Under the pieces are notes generated by a model. The model was not told where the DNA came from and did not search any database. It saw only the letters and a list, made by a program, of their open reading frames with translations. Of a stretch of 64,000 nt of DNA, positions 1-9,296 are shown piece by piece. Position 1 is the first letter of the stretch. The number at the start of each line of letters is the position of its first letter. The DNA lies in the NCBI GenBank assembly GCA_963787895.1, contig CAWBEX010000003.1, positions 59,792 to 123,791 on the forward strand. Reading direction: 5' to 3'. A program made the translations under genes and the position numbers. This DNA is from Anderseniella sp963787895 (GTDB taxonomy: Bacteria; Pseudomonadota; Alphaproteobacteria; Rhizobiales; Aestuariivirgaceae).

Positions 1-376
1 AAGGCGCGCAGGTCCATACGGTCTTGCAGCCAAGTTGCGTGTAAAGCTGCATCAGTTCTCTTGCACCGCGCGCCATCTCGGTTTTCGGATCACGCATGTC
101 ATCACCTGCCAGCGATACCAGTCCGTTGTTGGTCCAGGCGGGCACTGCAAAGCTGGCCCCGTTATCGAGCATGTAGCGGGCGAAATCGATGTGTGCCTGA
201 CCAGCATAGAAGCATGCGTCGATGTGAGCGAAGGTGACGGGTACGAGTCTGGCCGCACCCATGACATTGGCAGCGCGCACGACAAGTTCCATGGCAAACT
301 GCATTGCCGGCCTGCTGTTGTCCTGCAGCAGCACGGCACATTCCTCGGGCAGTTCAAGCGAATGTTGCATCATCAT
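1..376 (-). CDS. Aconitase X (AcnX family dehydratase), 3' part cut by window edge
   Basis: The open reading frame enters from position 376 and runs off the left edge, giving about 125 N-terminal residues without a stop. Recognisable stretches are ELVVRAANVMGA, THIDACFY-like FAHIDACFYAGQAHIDFARY, and AWTNNGLVSLAGDDMRDP, which match the start of the aconitase X (formerly DUF521) large domain. Characterised family members dehydrate cis- or trans-3-hydroxy-L-proline or mevalonate 5-phosphate; the substrate here cannot be read from the fragment. The start codon (ATG at 376-374, followed by two more in-frame ATGs) overlaps the stop of the HAD gene by one base, so the two are translationally coupled in a leftward operon. 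The swivel-domain half, if fused, lies outside the window. Confidence 0.8.
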   Translation of the reverse strand, partial: MMMQHSLELPEECAVLLQDNSRPAMQFAMELVVRAANVMGAARLVPVTFAHIDACFYAGQAHIDFARYMLDNGASFAVPAWTNNGLVSLAGDDMRDPKTEMARGARELMQLYTQLGCKTVWTCAP

Positions 377-1077
377 CACAGTTTCAGCATGGCACGGATA
401 AGGGCAAGAGTTTCATCATGATCATGGGTGACGTGTTCAGCGCCGTTGTCCCTCAGCTGTGAACGCTTTTGCTGGGTCCAGTGGTAGCCGATGAAATGCG
501 TGCCGTTCCGGCGTCCAGCTTCCAGGTCGTTGAGGTTGTCCCCTATGAACACGATGCGATCAGCCGGCAGTTTCAATTGATTTATGACACGTGCCAGCAC
601 CTGATGCTTGTGGCCGCCTTCATCGGCGGTGCCGGGGAATTTGGCCAGATGCCGCCAGAGTCCGGCCTGATGTAAGCGGACCTCGGCTGCGCATCTGAGG
701 TTAGCTGTGGCAATACCTAATGCCACGTTGTTGAGGCTGCTCAGGCATTCGACCAGTTGAGGGGCTTTTTCGACAACGGTTACCTGAAGGCGTCCGGAAG
801 AAAATCCATCTTCGAGTTCTGCCGCGTAAGCTTCGACGAACTGATCAAAATGGTGGGGTTGCCGACCGCCGCCAAGATGGCGGTCAAGCACCTCATGAAC
901 AATATCACGATCGTTGCGCACATTGTAACTGTCCCAGTCATTGGACAGGCCCTCTATGCCGAACAGCGATTTGAAGGGGGCAAAGAATGCGTCTTCTTCC
1001 GGCTTCTTCAGATGCAGCAGTGGCCCGTCCACATCAAAGATGACCGCGCTGTGATACGTGTCCGGCAAAGCAATCAA
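376..1077 (-). CDS. HAD-superfamily phosphatase
   Basis: The protein has about 230 residues and the standard HAD layout: motif I FDVDGP at residues 14-19, motif II Thr in IATAN near 124, a motif III Lys near 158, and motif IV GDNLND at 179-184. A cap-like helical insert lies between motifs I and II, as in phosphoglycolate or beta-phosphoglucomutase-type phosphatases. The substrate cannot be told. It lies between the ALS-like gene (4-base overlap upstream) and aconitase X (1-base overlap downstream). There is no ATG start; TTG at 1077 or TTG at 1068 are the options, and the AAGGG upstream suits the second one better. Confidence 0.75.
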   Translation of the reverse strand: MIALPDTYHSAVIFDVDGPLLHLKKPEEDAFFAPFKSLFGIEGLSNDWDSYNVRNDRDIVHEVLDRHLGGGRQPHHFDQFVEAYAAELEDGFSSGRLQVTVVEKAPQLVECLSSLNNVALGIATANLRCAAEVRLHQAGLWRHLAKFPGTADEGGHKHQVLARVINQLKLPADRIVFIGDNLNDLEAGRRNGTHFIGYHWTQQKRSQLRDNGAEHVTHDHDETLALIRAMLKL

Positions 1078-2682
1078 CCCTTGACGATGGATGGCCGGAT
1101 TTCGATGACGACCGGCATAGCTGCTTCAAGGCCCTCCTTGATGGCCTGACTGAGTTCAGCAAGATTGCGGGGCCTTGTAGCGGTGCAGCCATAGGCGCCT
1201 GCAAGCTTTGCGAAGTCCGGATTGATCAGCGTAACAGCGTTGGGCTGGATACCCTTGTAGACCATGTCATCGCGAATCTGGGCCAACGCATCATTGTTCC
1301 ACAAAAGTACTATCAACGGCTTCTTCAATTCAGCGGCAGTGCCCAACTCGTTGATGGTGTATTGTACTCCATAGTCGCCGGCCATGGCCACGACCGGGCG
1401 ATCCGGTTGGCCGACGCGTGCACCAATGGCAGCTGGCAGCGCATAGCCCAGCGTGCCGAAACCAGCCGGATGCAGGTAACAGTCGGGTTGGTCAAAAGTC
1501 ATTACCTCGTTGGCGGCATAGGCAATCTGGGTCATGTCCGAGGCGACAATGGTATTGGCAGGCAGACTGGACCGGACGGTGTCGAGCACGGTCTTTATCG
1601 TTTTGCGAAGATCATCATAATGTGTTTCGCAGTCAGTGCGCAGCTGTGCTGTCTCCCTGGCGCGGGCTGTCGCCCGTTCCGCCGCGTCTGCTTTGGACAA
1701 ACCTTCTGCAATGAGTTGCAAGGTGCACTTTGCGTCACCCAGGATCGCGATGTCGGAACGGTATGGCCGGGCCAGAGAGGAAGAATCTATATCAACCCGG
1801 ATGAGACCTTGTTCATTGTCAAACGTCTGGTCCCAGAGGTCAGTCTCGGATAACTCGGTGCCAGCCGCCAGAACGCTGTCTGCGGCTCTGACTATTTTGG
1901 TTGCTGCAGGGTTCGGCAACTGCGCGCCAGCCAGCAGGGGGTGGCCATCAGGCACTGCGCCCTTGGCGGCAATGGTGGTGAAAATGATGGCGCCGGTGCT
2001 TTCGGCGATTGCAATTGCCTCAGCGCCTGCATGGCGTGCGCCACCTCCCAGAATGATTACCGGCTTTTTTGCCTTGGAAAGAGCTGCTAGCGCTTGCGCA
2101 ATGGCTGCATCGCATGGCCGCTTGCGAGAAGGCATGGCCCGCGCCTGCCAGCCCATCGCCGGCTGGTTGTTTCAGCACGTCAAGGGGAATTTCAATGTAA
2201 ATCGGGCGTGGGCGCTCGGTGTGGAACAGCATGAACGCTTCGGCAATGCGGTCCTGCACGTCACGTGCGGTGTAGCATACAGAAGCAGCCTGCGTGACGG
2301 TTGCTGCCGCGCCAACCTGAGAGCGCATTTCATGCAGACGGCCGCGGCCCTGGCCTGCATCCTTCACATCCAGGCTCGAAGATATGACCAATATGGGTAC
2401 AGAGTCCGAATAAGCCTGACCCATCGGCGTCATGATGTTGGTCAGACCGGGGCCGGTGATGGTGAAGCACACGCCGGGCTTGCCGGTGGCACGTGCATAG
2501 CCATCGGCCATGAAACCTGCGCCTTGTTCGTGGCGGGTCAGAATATGGGTAATGCCGGAGCGCGGTAAAGCGCGGTACATCTCCACATTGTGGACACCTG
2601 GAATGCCGAAAACGGTATCGACGCCGTAGTCTTCCAGCAACTGAACCAATGCTTCGCCGATGCTAACTCCGCCATCGCTCAT
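1074..2682 (-). CDS. ThDP-dependent decarboxylase, AruI-like (5-guanidino-2-oxopentanoate decarboxylase), frameshifted
   Basis: This acetolactate-synthase-like enzyme has the ThDP N-domain with catalytic Glu in TRHEQGAGFMADGYARATG, a central domain, and the C-terminal ThDP site MAGDYGVQYTINE...LWNND. The reading frame changes once, near 2118-2126: the N part is read to AGHAFSQ and the rest continues one frame over from KRPCDAAIAQ. Joined, it is about 535 residues, normal for the family. ATG at 2682 is preceded by AGAGGAAAAAG. The N-terminal pattern (YGVDTVFGIPGVHNVE, TGPGLTN, SDSVPILVISS) resembles AruI, which decarboxylates 2-ketoarginine. The gene just upstream resembles D-arginine dehydrogenase, which makes that substrate, and this supports the specific call. 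A general acetolactate or benzoylformate-type enzyme remains possible. A single indel may be a sequence error. Confidence 0.65.
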
Positions 2683-2700
2683 AGTCTTTTTCCTCTGCAA

Positions 2701-3813
2701 TTATGCGGCGAACCTTGCAGGTGAAATGGTGGAGAATTCAAGCCCCGCAGCAACAATATCTTCAGGGGTCGACTTGCCATCTATCAATGCGGCGGCAAGC
2801 CGGGAAATGCTCGGAGCTGTCTGAATGCCATAACCGCCCTGACCTGCCAGCCATAAGAAGTTGTCCTGCTCCTCGTCAAACCCAACAACAGGATTGCCGT
2901 CGCCAGCGAAGGAGCGCAGTCCGCCCCAGGTGGCGCCAGCGTGTGTGACCTCGAAATCCATCACTTCCTGGAATTTCTCTACCGCTTCTGCCAGCGCCAT
3001 GTCATCGGCCCAGGCATCATGCGGCTCAACCGGCGTGGCGTCCGCTGGTGACAGCATCAGCTTTCCGCCCATGGGCTTGAAATAGAAAGTTTCGCCAGCA
3101 CCAAAACACAATGGCCAATGGGTCAGGTCAGTGCCGGCCGGCATGTCCAGCAGCATGGCGGAGCGCCGCTTGGGCGTCACTTCAATTTGCTGTGCACCGG
3201 CGAGCCTTGCAATTGTGCTGGCCCAGGCACCTGCTGCATTGACTACCGTGGCGCAGCTTAAGTCTCCTGCACTGGCCTGGACCTGCCATGCACCATAGTG
3301 GCGGGTGAAACCAGTGACCTCGGCTCTGGATATGAATGTGCCACCATTTGCCTTGAACTGCTTGATGTAGCCTTGCAGCAACAGATCCACATCCAGGTCG
3401 CGCGCATCATCGTCAATCATTACCGCAGCCAGTTTATCCGCCTTCAGCAGTGGTACGCGGGCTTTGAGGCCTTCGGGTTTCATTGGCCTGAGGCCAAGCG
3501 CTTCCGCCTCTGTGATGAAGTGTTCGCCGCCATGCAACACCATCATGGCCTCGCCGCGGGGCGACAACAACGGTGCAGCAGCAAAGCTGCTGGGGGCTGC
3601 TTCAAAGAATGCCTGACTTGCCTTCGCCAGTGCTTGAATGGAGGGTGGTCCGTATGTGGGTACAAACGTTGCTGCTGAGCGCCCCGTGGAGTGATAGCCG
3701 GCCGCATCCTCACGTTCCACCACGCAAACATTGTGATCTTTTGACAGCTCCGCGGCTGCTGAAAATCCGGCGATTCCCCCGCCAATGACAACGATGTCGA
3801 AAACCATACTCAT
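2701..3813 (-). CDS. FAD-dependent D-amino-acid dehydrogenase, DauA-like (D-arginine dehydrogenase)
   Basis: A DAO-fold flavoprotein of 370 residues with the Rossmann motif DIVVIGGGIAGFSAAAEL at the N-terminus and the C-terminal glycine-rich GQGGYGIQTAPS. Several stretches follow the Pseudomonas D-arginine dehydrogenase DauA as I remember it: GYHSTGRSAATF, PLLSPRGE, TPKRRSAMLL, FYFKPMGGKLMLSPADATPVEPHD and GLRSFAGDGNPVVGF. DauA oxidises D-arginine to 2-ketoarginine and ammonia. The frame is open further upstream, but ATG at 3813 is preferred because earlier starts would overlap the divergent doeA gene. Eighteen bases separate its stop from the AruI-like start, so both probably share one mRNA. 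Glycine oxidase or another D-amino-acid dehydrogenase are the alternatives. Confidence 0.7.
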   Translation of the reverse strand: MSMVFDIVVIGGGIAGFSAAAELSKDHNVCVVEREDAAGYHSTGRSAATFVPTYGPPSIQALAKASQAFFEAAPSSFAAAPLLSPRGEAMMVLHGGEHFITEAEALGLRPMKPEGLKARVPLLKADKLAAVMIDDDARDLDVDLLLQGYIKQFKANGGTFISRAEVTGFTRHYGAWQVQASAGDLSCATVVNAAGAWASTIARLAGAQQIEVTPKRRSAMLLDMPAGTDLTHWPLCFGAGETFYFKPMGGKLMLSPADATPVEPHDAWADDMALAEAVEKFQEVMDFEVTHAGATWGGLRSFAGDGNPVVGFDEEQDNFLWLAGQGGYGIQTAPSISRLAAALIDGKSTPEDIVAAGLEFSTISPARFAA

Positions 3814-3894
3814 GTCGTTTATTCGATTGCACCTGATTGGAAACTGCGGGCATTCTTGAACGATCTTAAACCTGCCGTCGAGGGTCAACCTGAC

Positions 3895-5076
3895 ATGAAT
3901 GATGCTGTACTGCACTTTTCCCGTTCTGAATATGACGTCCGGATCGCCAAGGCGCGCGCTGCCATGTCTGAGCGCGGCCTAGATCTGATCATTGTTTCCG
4001 ATCCGTCCAACATGGCTTGGCTGACGGGCTATGACGGCTGGTCGTTCTATGTACATCAAGCGGTGTTGCTCGGCCTTGAAGGCGAACCTGTCTGGTGGGG
4101 CAGGGGCATGGACGCAAATGGTGCCTACAGAACGGCCTTCATGGATCACGCCAACATCATTGGCTACCCGGACCACTTTGTGCAGTCGAGTGAGCGCCAC
4201 CCGATGGATCGTTTGTCAGGCGTCATCAATGAACGGGGTTGGGCGAAAGGCAAGATTGGTGTCGAGATGGACAATTACTGGTTCACCGCGGCTGCCTGGG
4301 AATCTCTCAAACGCCACCTGCCGGATGCGCAATTTTCTGACGCCAATGGCCTGGTGAACTGGCAGCGGGCCATCAAGTCGCCAGCCGAGATCGAGTTCAT
4401 GCGCCGCGCTGCTGCAATCGTTCAGCGCATGCATGAAACCATTGTTGACATGGCCGAAGAGGGTTTGCCGAAGAACCGGCTGGTGGCTGAGCTATACAAG
4501 GTGTCGGTAGAGGGTGCCAACGGCCATTGGGGCGACTATCCGGCCATCGTGCCGATGCTGCCGTCTGGCATGGATGCCACTGCACCGCATCTGACCTGGG
4601 ATGACAGGCCGTTCAAGGCGGGTGAGAGTACGTTCTTCGAAATTGCAGGATGTTATCGCCGTTACAATTGCCCGCAGTCGCGCACGCTGTTCATCGGCAA
4701 GCCGCCGCAGAAATATCTCGATGCTGAAAAGGCGGTGCTGGAAGCGGTTGATGCAGGCCTTGCGAAGGCCAGACCTGGCAACACATGTGAGGACATCGCC
4801 ATTGCGTTTTACGATACGCTCGAGCGTCACGGGTTTTCCAAGGATTCTCGTACAGGATATTCCATTGGTCTCAGTTATCCGCCGGACTGGGGCGAGCGAA
4901 CCATGTCGTTCCGGCGGGGCGACAAGAACGTATTGAAGCCTGGGATGATCTTTCACTTCATGCCGGCGCTTTGGCTGGACGATGGCGGGCTGGAAATCAC
5001 CGAGCCAATGTTGATCACCGAAACGGGGGTGGAATGTTTGTGCAATACGCCCAGGAAACTGTTCGTGAAGGGTTAG
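3895..5076 (+). CDS. doeA: Ectoine hydrolase DoeA (peptidase M24 fold)
   Basis: This 393-residue protein has the creatinase-like N-domain and pita-bread M24 domain. Phrases typical of DoeA/EutD are DPSNMAWLTGYDGWSFYVHQ, WWGRGMDANGA, DHANIIGYPDH, ERHPMD, APHLTWDDRPFK, IAGCYRRYNCPQSRT and GYSIGLSYPPDWGERTMSFR. DoeA opens the ectoine ring to give N-acetyl-diaminobutyrate, the first step of ectoine use as carbon and nitrogen source. The usual partners doeB, doeC and doeD are not adjacent; an EutA-like gene lies 4.4 kb away. An earlier in-frame ATG exists at 3856, but 3895 has GAGG about 10 bases upstream and fits family length. The gene diverges from the DauA-like gene. Position 5077-5293 downstream shows no convincing gene. 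Confidence 0.88.
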   Translation: MNDAVLHFSRSEYDVRIAKARAAMSERGLDLIIVSDPSNMAWLTGYDGWSFYVHQAVLLGLEGEPVWWGRGMDANGAYRTAFMDHANIIGYPDHFVQSSERHPMDRLSGVINERGWAKGKIGVEMDNYWFTAAAWESLKRHLPDAQFSDANGLVNWQRAIKSPAEIEFMRRAAAIVQRMHETIVDMAEEGLPKNRLVAELYKVSVEGANGHWGDYPAIVPMLPSGMDATAPHLTWDDRPFKAGESTFFEIAGCYRRYNCPQSRTLFIGKPPQKYLDAEKAVLEAVDAGLAKARPGNTCEDIAIAFYDTLERHGFSKDSRTGYSIGLSYPPDWGERTMSFRRGDKNVLKPGMIFHFMPALWLDDGGLEITEPMLITETGVECLCNTPRKLFVKG

Positions 5077-5293
5077 GCCTGCGCGGAAATTTGCTGAGAT
5101 CGGGAAAATCGCCGGCAAGAACAAGACGGCAGTGATGCGCGAGGGTGTGGAGTAATTCAACAGGCTGTCATTGTTCGGCGACCGCCGTTGTGAGCCCTTA
5201 GCGGCCAATCACAATGCAGCGATCAATGTGCATAGCCGGGCAAAGCAGTTTTACAACCCGCGCGCGAAGTCATCGTCAACGTAATGTGTACCT

Positions 5294-5854
5294 TCACTCG
5301 TCGCTCAACGTGCCTGTGCGGCGTTGGCTCAGCACCATCAGTGCGTCTGCCAGATGTTCATCGGATATGTTGTAGTCGTCTGCCTCGACCCTGATCTTGT
5401 GGGCTTCGTGCAGCACGTCGGCGTGGGTGAAGCCGAACGGCGGGTCGAACTTGTAGCAGGCAAGCTCCATCAGTTGACCAAGCGGGTCGCGGAAATACAG
5501 CGAATCCATGAAACCCCGGTCGACATTGCCCGAGTTTGAAAAGCCCGCCGCCTGCAGCCGCTCCGCCGCTTGTGTGTAGGAGGCGCGTGACACGATGAAC
5601 GCGAGGTGATGCAGGTTGCCGATGCCGTTTGGATTGGGGCGAGGGTCAGGCTGCCAATCCTCGCTGGTGAAGATGGTGATCAGGCGTCCGTCGCCGGGGT
5701 CGAAATACAGGTGGTTGATGTCGGGAGCGTCGAGATTCGGCTGCTCGAAGACAAACGGCATACCTAGAATGCCCTCCCAGAAATCAATTGAGGTCTGCCG
5801 GTCTGCGCCGTTCAGCGTTATGTGGTGAACGCCTTGTGTCTGGATAACGGCCAT
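5294..5854 (-). CDS. VOC-family (glyoxalase/dioxygenase fold) protein
   Basis: A 186-residue protein with two beta-alpha-beta-beta-beta halves: GVHHITLNGADRQTSIDFWEG at the N-terminus and NLHHLAFIVSRASYTQA in the middle, ending in YFRDPLGQLMELACYK. The His of the first half (VHHI), the His of NLHHLAF and the Glu of LMELA are the usual metal ligands. The reaction is unknown. Its ATG at 5854 overlaps the TAA of the acyl-CoA synthetase by one base, so the two form a leftward operon; a ring-cleaving or CoA-thioester-linked catabolic role is possible but not shown. Confidence 0.75.
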   Translation of the reverse strand: MAVIQTQGVHHITLNGADRQTSIDFWEGILGMPFVFEQPNLDAPDINHLYFDPGDGRLITIFTSEDWQPDPRPNPNGIGNLHHLAFIVSRASYTQAAERLQAAGFSNSGNVDRGFMDSLYFRDPLGQLMELACYKFDPPFGFTHADVLHEAHKIRVEADDYNISDEHLADALMVLSQRRTGTLSDE

Positions 5855-7374
5855 TAGTCTTTCCAATCGTGTTGTTGCTCGATCTGGCGAACTTCCGTTT
5901 TCAGTATCTTGCCATAGTTGCTTTTCGGCAATGCCTCCACGAAGCGATAAGCCTTGGGCCGTTTGAACCGGGCCATGCGTTTCAGGCAATGGGTATCAAC
6001 CTGTTGCTCGCTGACATTGGTTCCGGTTTCCATGACCATGTATGCAACCACCACTTCGCCCCAGTCGGGGTGCGGCCTGCCAATGACACACACCTCGGCA
6101 AGTTGAGGCAATTCCAGCAGCACCTCCTCTACTTCACGAGGGTATATGTTGGTGCCACCGGAGATGATCAGGTCCTTTGACCTGTCGGTGATACTCAGGA
6201 AGCCGTCTTCGTCGAACATGCCGACATCACCCGTCCACAACCATCCATCCTTCAAAGCATTTGCGGTGGCTGCTGGGTTGTTCCAGTAGCCCAGCATGAC
6301 TGTATCGCCGCGGCAGACAATCTCGCCTTTTTCGCCGACAGGCAGTTCATTGCCTTGCCGGTCCACTACGCGCACATGCATGCAGCTGTCCGCAACTCCG
6401 GCAGAGCCTAGCCGGTGGCGCCACTTCGGATGGTTGCGATCTGCGATGTCCTCACGAGACAGATGTGTGATTGTCATCGGGCTTTCGCCCTGGCCGTAAA
6501 GCTGGGCAAGTTTCGGGCCGAAACGGTCAAGTGCGGCAATGCAGTCCTCAACGTACATCGGTGCGCCGCCATAGATGATCAGTTTCAGGTTGGAAACATC
6601 TGAGGCAATGCCGCTTGTGGTTAGCCGGCGCACCATGGTCGGTGCCGCAAACATCGATACGCCCTTCCAGTGGCTGATGAGGTCGAAGATCTCAGCTGGA
6701 TCAAATCCGCCGGAGTCTGGCACAATATTGCAGGCCCCTGCACACACATGCGGCAGCATCCACATGCCTGATCCGTGGCTCAGCGGGGCCGGATGAATGA
6801 TGCAGTCTTCCGGCATCACCCGGTCGAAGTCGGCGAAGTAGTTCAGCGTCATGGCCACCAGGTTGCGATGAGACAGCGTTGCGCCCTTCGGTCTGCCGGT
6901 GGTGCCGGAGGTGTAGAACAGCCAGGCCGGGTCGTCAGGTTGTACATATGTTATGGGTGCAGGAGAATGCCGCAGCAGGGCAGCGTGTGCCGCGCCTGTT
7001 ACGTCAATGATGTGTTCAACACTGCCCGTTGTGGTGATGGACTCTATCAGCTCGGGCGTGACAAAACAGGCTGCGCAGCCAGAGTCACGTAGAATGAAGT
7101 TGAATTCGTCCGGATGCAGTTTGGAGTTCATCGGCACTGCCACAAAACCTGCATGCCATATGGAGAACAGGCATTCGAAATATTCCGGCACGTTTTTCAT
7201 CGCCAGACCGACCCGGCTGCCGTATGTCAGCCCCAGCGATGTCAGTCCGCCTGCAAGCCTTTGTACCCGCTCGCGCAATTGTGAATGGGTCCACACTTCC
7301 TTGCCGCCTTTGCCAACGGCAGGGTAGTCAGGTATTTCCAGCGCATTGCGCTCTATCCATTGAGCCAGGTTCAT
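5854..7374 (-). CDS. AMP-dependent acyl-CoA synthetase/ligase
   Basis: An ANL-superfamily enzyme of about 506 residues that activates a carboxylic acid as acyl-AMP and then acyl-CoA. The phosphate-binding loop FYTSGTTGRPKGATLSHRN, the LYGQGESPMT stretch, the WLWTGDVG aspartate motif, the hinge DRSKDLIISGGTNIYPREVE and the C-terminal catalytic Lys in NYGKILKTE are all visible. The chain length or aromatic nature of the substrate cannot be read. The frame also has an ATG at 7416, but 7374 (MNLAQWIERN) fits the family start and avoids overlap with the divergent membrane-protein gene at 7415. Downstream it is coupled to the VOC gene. Confidence 0.82.
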   Translation of the reverse strand: MNLAQWIERNALEIPDYPAVGKGGKEVWTHSQLRERVQRLAGGLTSLGLTYGSRVGLAMKNVPEYFECLFSIWHAGFVAVPMNSKLHPDEFNFILRDSGCAACFVTPELIESITTTGSVEHIIDVTGAAHAALLRHSPAPITYVQPDDPAWLFYTSGTTGRPKGATLSHRNLVAMTLNYFADFDRVMPEDCIIHPAPLSHGSGMWMLPHVCAGACNIVPDSGGFDPAEIFDLISHWKGVSMFAAPTMVRRLTTSGIASDVSNLKLIIYGGAPMYVEDCIAALDRFGPKLAQLYGQGESPMTITHLSREDIADRNHPKWRHRLGSAGVADSCMHVRVVDRQGNELPVGEKGEIVCRGDTVMLGYWNNPAATANALKDGWLWTGDVGMFDEDGFLSITDRSKDLIISGGTNIYPREVEEVLLELPQLAEVCVIGRPHPDWGEVVVAYMVMETGTNVSEQQVDTHCLKRMARFKRPKAYRFVEALPKSNYGKILKTEVRQIEQQHDWKD

Positions 7375-7414
7375 CCCGAACACTTGCCCAATCATTTGCG
7401 ACGGTACAAGCCCC

Positions 7415-7813
7415 ATGGTGAAACTTCAGGATACGGCAAGCCAGACAGGCAGTTCGCGCGGCAATGGCTTTGTCTGCTTTATCATCATTGCCGCATGCTG
7501 GGTCTGGCAGCTTGCCTATGGTGTTTTCGCAGGCGTAGTGCAGGCAACAACCAATCCACCCAGATGTGTTGCTGGCTGGTTATGGCCCGAGCCATTGCCC
7601 TGGACGGCCTGCCGTGGCCTTGGCCTGAGCGATCAGGTCCAGCACTGGCTCGGTATACCAGGAGATCTTGCCATGTATCCGTTTGCGCTGTGGCCATATG
7701 CCTGGTCCAGCGGGCTCTATACATCGGTGATGTTCTGGCTGAACTCAGCCTTGCATATACTTGCCATCTGGTGGCTGGCAAATGCTCTGGTCAGGCGCTT
7801 CGAGCAACGCTAA
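7415..7813 (+). CDS. Small two-TM membrane protein of unknown function
   Basis: The 132-residue product has hydrophobic segments at about residues 18-42 (FVCFIIIAACWVWQLAYGVF) and 100-125 (SVMFWLNSALHILAIWWLANAL), with a Trp- and Pro-rich loop between them and a basic C-terminus (RRFEQR). I do not recognise a family. The gene ends 28 bases before the ureohydrolase start and may be co-transcribed with it. Its start lies next to the divergent acyl-CoA synthetase. No clear ribosome binding site is seen. Confidence 0.5.
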   Translation: MVKLQDTASQTGSSRGNGFVCFIIIAACWVWQLAYGVFAGVVQATTNPPRCVAGWLWPEPLPWTACRGLGLSDQVQHWLGIPGDLAMYPFALWPYAWSSGLYTSVMFWLNSALHILAIWWLANALVRRFEQR

Positions 7814-7841
7814 GTTTTTGCATCTGTTTGAAGGAGTTCTT

Positions 7842-8805
7842 ATGATGAGCAGACCCGATAATGACCGTTTTCAGCCGGTTCCCGGACTTGATGTGCCGCG
7901 CTTTGCAGGTGTCGCCACGTTCATGCGGCTGCCTCTGGTGAAGCTGGAAGACGCCGAAAATGTGGATATCGGCATAATCGGGGTGCCGTGGGACGGTGGA
8001 ACCACCAACAGACCGGGACCGCGCCATGGTCCGCGTCAGATACGTGATGCGTCGGCCATGATCCGGCAGAAGCACCACCTGACCAGGGTCGAACCGTTCA
8101 AGCTGGCAAACGTGGTCGACCTTGGAGATGCGCCGGTCAATCCGGCTGACCTCATGGATGCGATGGCCCGTGTCGAAGGTTTCTACGACAAGGTGAAGGC
8201 TGCCGGCATAGTGCCCTTGTCGGCTGGTGGTGACCATCTGTGCACGCTGCCCATCCTGCGTGCACTAGGCCGCGACAAACCTGTTGGCATGGTTCAGTTC
8301 GATGCGCATTCAGACCTTTGGGACAGCTATTTCCATGGTTCGAAGTTCACCCACGGAACACCGTTTGCCCGTGCAATTGAGGAGGGCGTGCTGGACCCAA
8401 AACGTACTGTGCAGATAGGGCTTCGCGGCGGATTGTATGATTGGTCTGATCGGGACTTTGGCAAGAAGTACGGCGTTACCATGATTGATATCGAAACGGC
8501 AGTCGCTGACGGACTGGATGCCACCATGAAGCGGGCGCGTGATATCGTCGGAGATGGCGAGACCTACGTAACATTCGACATCGATTGCCTGGATCCCGGC
8601 TTTCGCGCCGGGTACGGGGACGCCCGAAGTTGGCGGGTTCACGACCCGTGAAGCGTTGTTCATGTTGCGGCAGTTGCGAGGCACCAATCTGATCGGTGCC
8701 GATGTGGTCGAAGTCTCTCCGCCGTTCGATCCGTCAGGTTACACTGCGCTGGCCGGTGCCACCATGATGTTTGAGCTGTTGTGCAACATGGCTGAACGTA
8801 TTTAG
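7842..8805 (+). CDS. Agmatinase/guanidinobutyrase-type ureohydrolase, frameshifted near 8603
   Basis: An arginase-superfamily Mn enzyme that splits urea from a guanidino compound. Metal-binding motifs are all present: SAGGDHL, QFDAHSDLWDS and TFDIDCLDPG. AAGGAG at 7831-7836 sets the ATG at 7842. The family motif GFAPGTGTPEVGG is broken by one extra base at about 8603 (tttCgcg). After correction the frame runs through GFTTREALFMLRQLRG and VEVSPPFDPSGYTALAGA to a stop at 8803-8805, about 320 residues. Nearby DauA-like and AruI-like genes make 4-guanidinobutyrate a likely substrate (giving GABA and urea), but agmatine or guanidinopropionate cannot be excluded from sequence alone. The indel is probably a sequence error because the remaining motifs are intact. 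Confidence 0.8.
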
Positions 8806-9296
8806 CCCAGGTCCGGAGTTTTTCCTTCGTCCTGCAGCAGTTCGATCTCTGCTGCAGTAAATTTGAACAACTTCCCAACGTCGCGGATGGCCTGAACCTC
8901 TGCTTCATGCAGTTTGTGGTCCGAGTAAGCAAGTGCCCACATCTTGCGGATGATCGCGGACTTGCGTTCCGGAGTGACGCTGGCGCCCAGAAATGAAACA
9001 AGCCAGTCAACATGTTTCACCGACATGCCTGCGTCTTCGATTCTGCCAGTGATGAAGCCAATGTCATCACGGCGCAGCTTCAGATGAGGTGCATAAAGCT
9101 TGTAGAGTAGGCGCGTTTCAAGCGGATGAAGCCTTTTGTCGGCCAGCATGAGCCAGCAAAGGATAATCAGCGACGCGAATGCATTGTCGTTTTCCTTGAA
9201 ATCTGGATAGATTGCATCCAGCCTGAACATGGCTTCCATAATCTCGGCAATTCGGCGTTTTTTGCTTGTGCGCCTTTTCGTGGTTGGGTTTGCCAT
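8802..9296 (-). CDS. TerB-like (tellurite resistance B-like, COG4103-type) protein
   Basis: A 164-residue helical protein with a basic N-terminus (TTKRRTSKKRR) and two acidic helix pairs, LMLADKRLHPLE and LAYSDHKLHEAEVQAIRDV, which are the hallmark of the TerB-like fold. Such proteins are often linked to stress or envelope functions, but the role of this subgroup is unknown. It ends tail-to-tail with the ureohydrolase with a 4-base overlap. ATG at 9296 opens the gene. Confidence 0.7.
   Translation of the reverse strand: MANPTTKRRTSKKRRIAEIMEAMFRLDAIYPDFKENDNAFASLIILCWLMLADKRLHPLETRLLYKLYAPHLKLRRDDIGFITGRIEDAGMSVKHVDWLVSFLGASVTPERKSAIIRKMWALAYSDHKLHEAEVQAIRDVGKLFKFTAAEIELLQDEGKTPDLG

Noticed and set aside
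1636..2568. A 310-codon plus-strand frame across the ThDP decarboxylase gene
   Set aside because: It lies opposite a clear ThDP enzyme and reads as low-complexity Ala/Ser/Arg-rich antisense sequence.
4492..5208. A 238-codon open frame on the minus strand across doeA
   Set aside because: It is the antisense shadow of a strong doeA match and has no recognisable motif.
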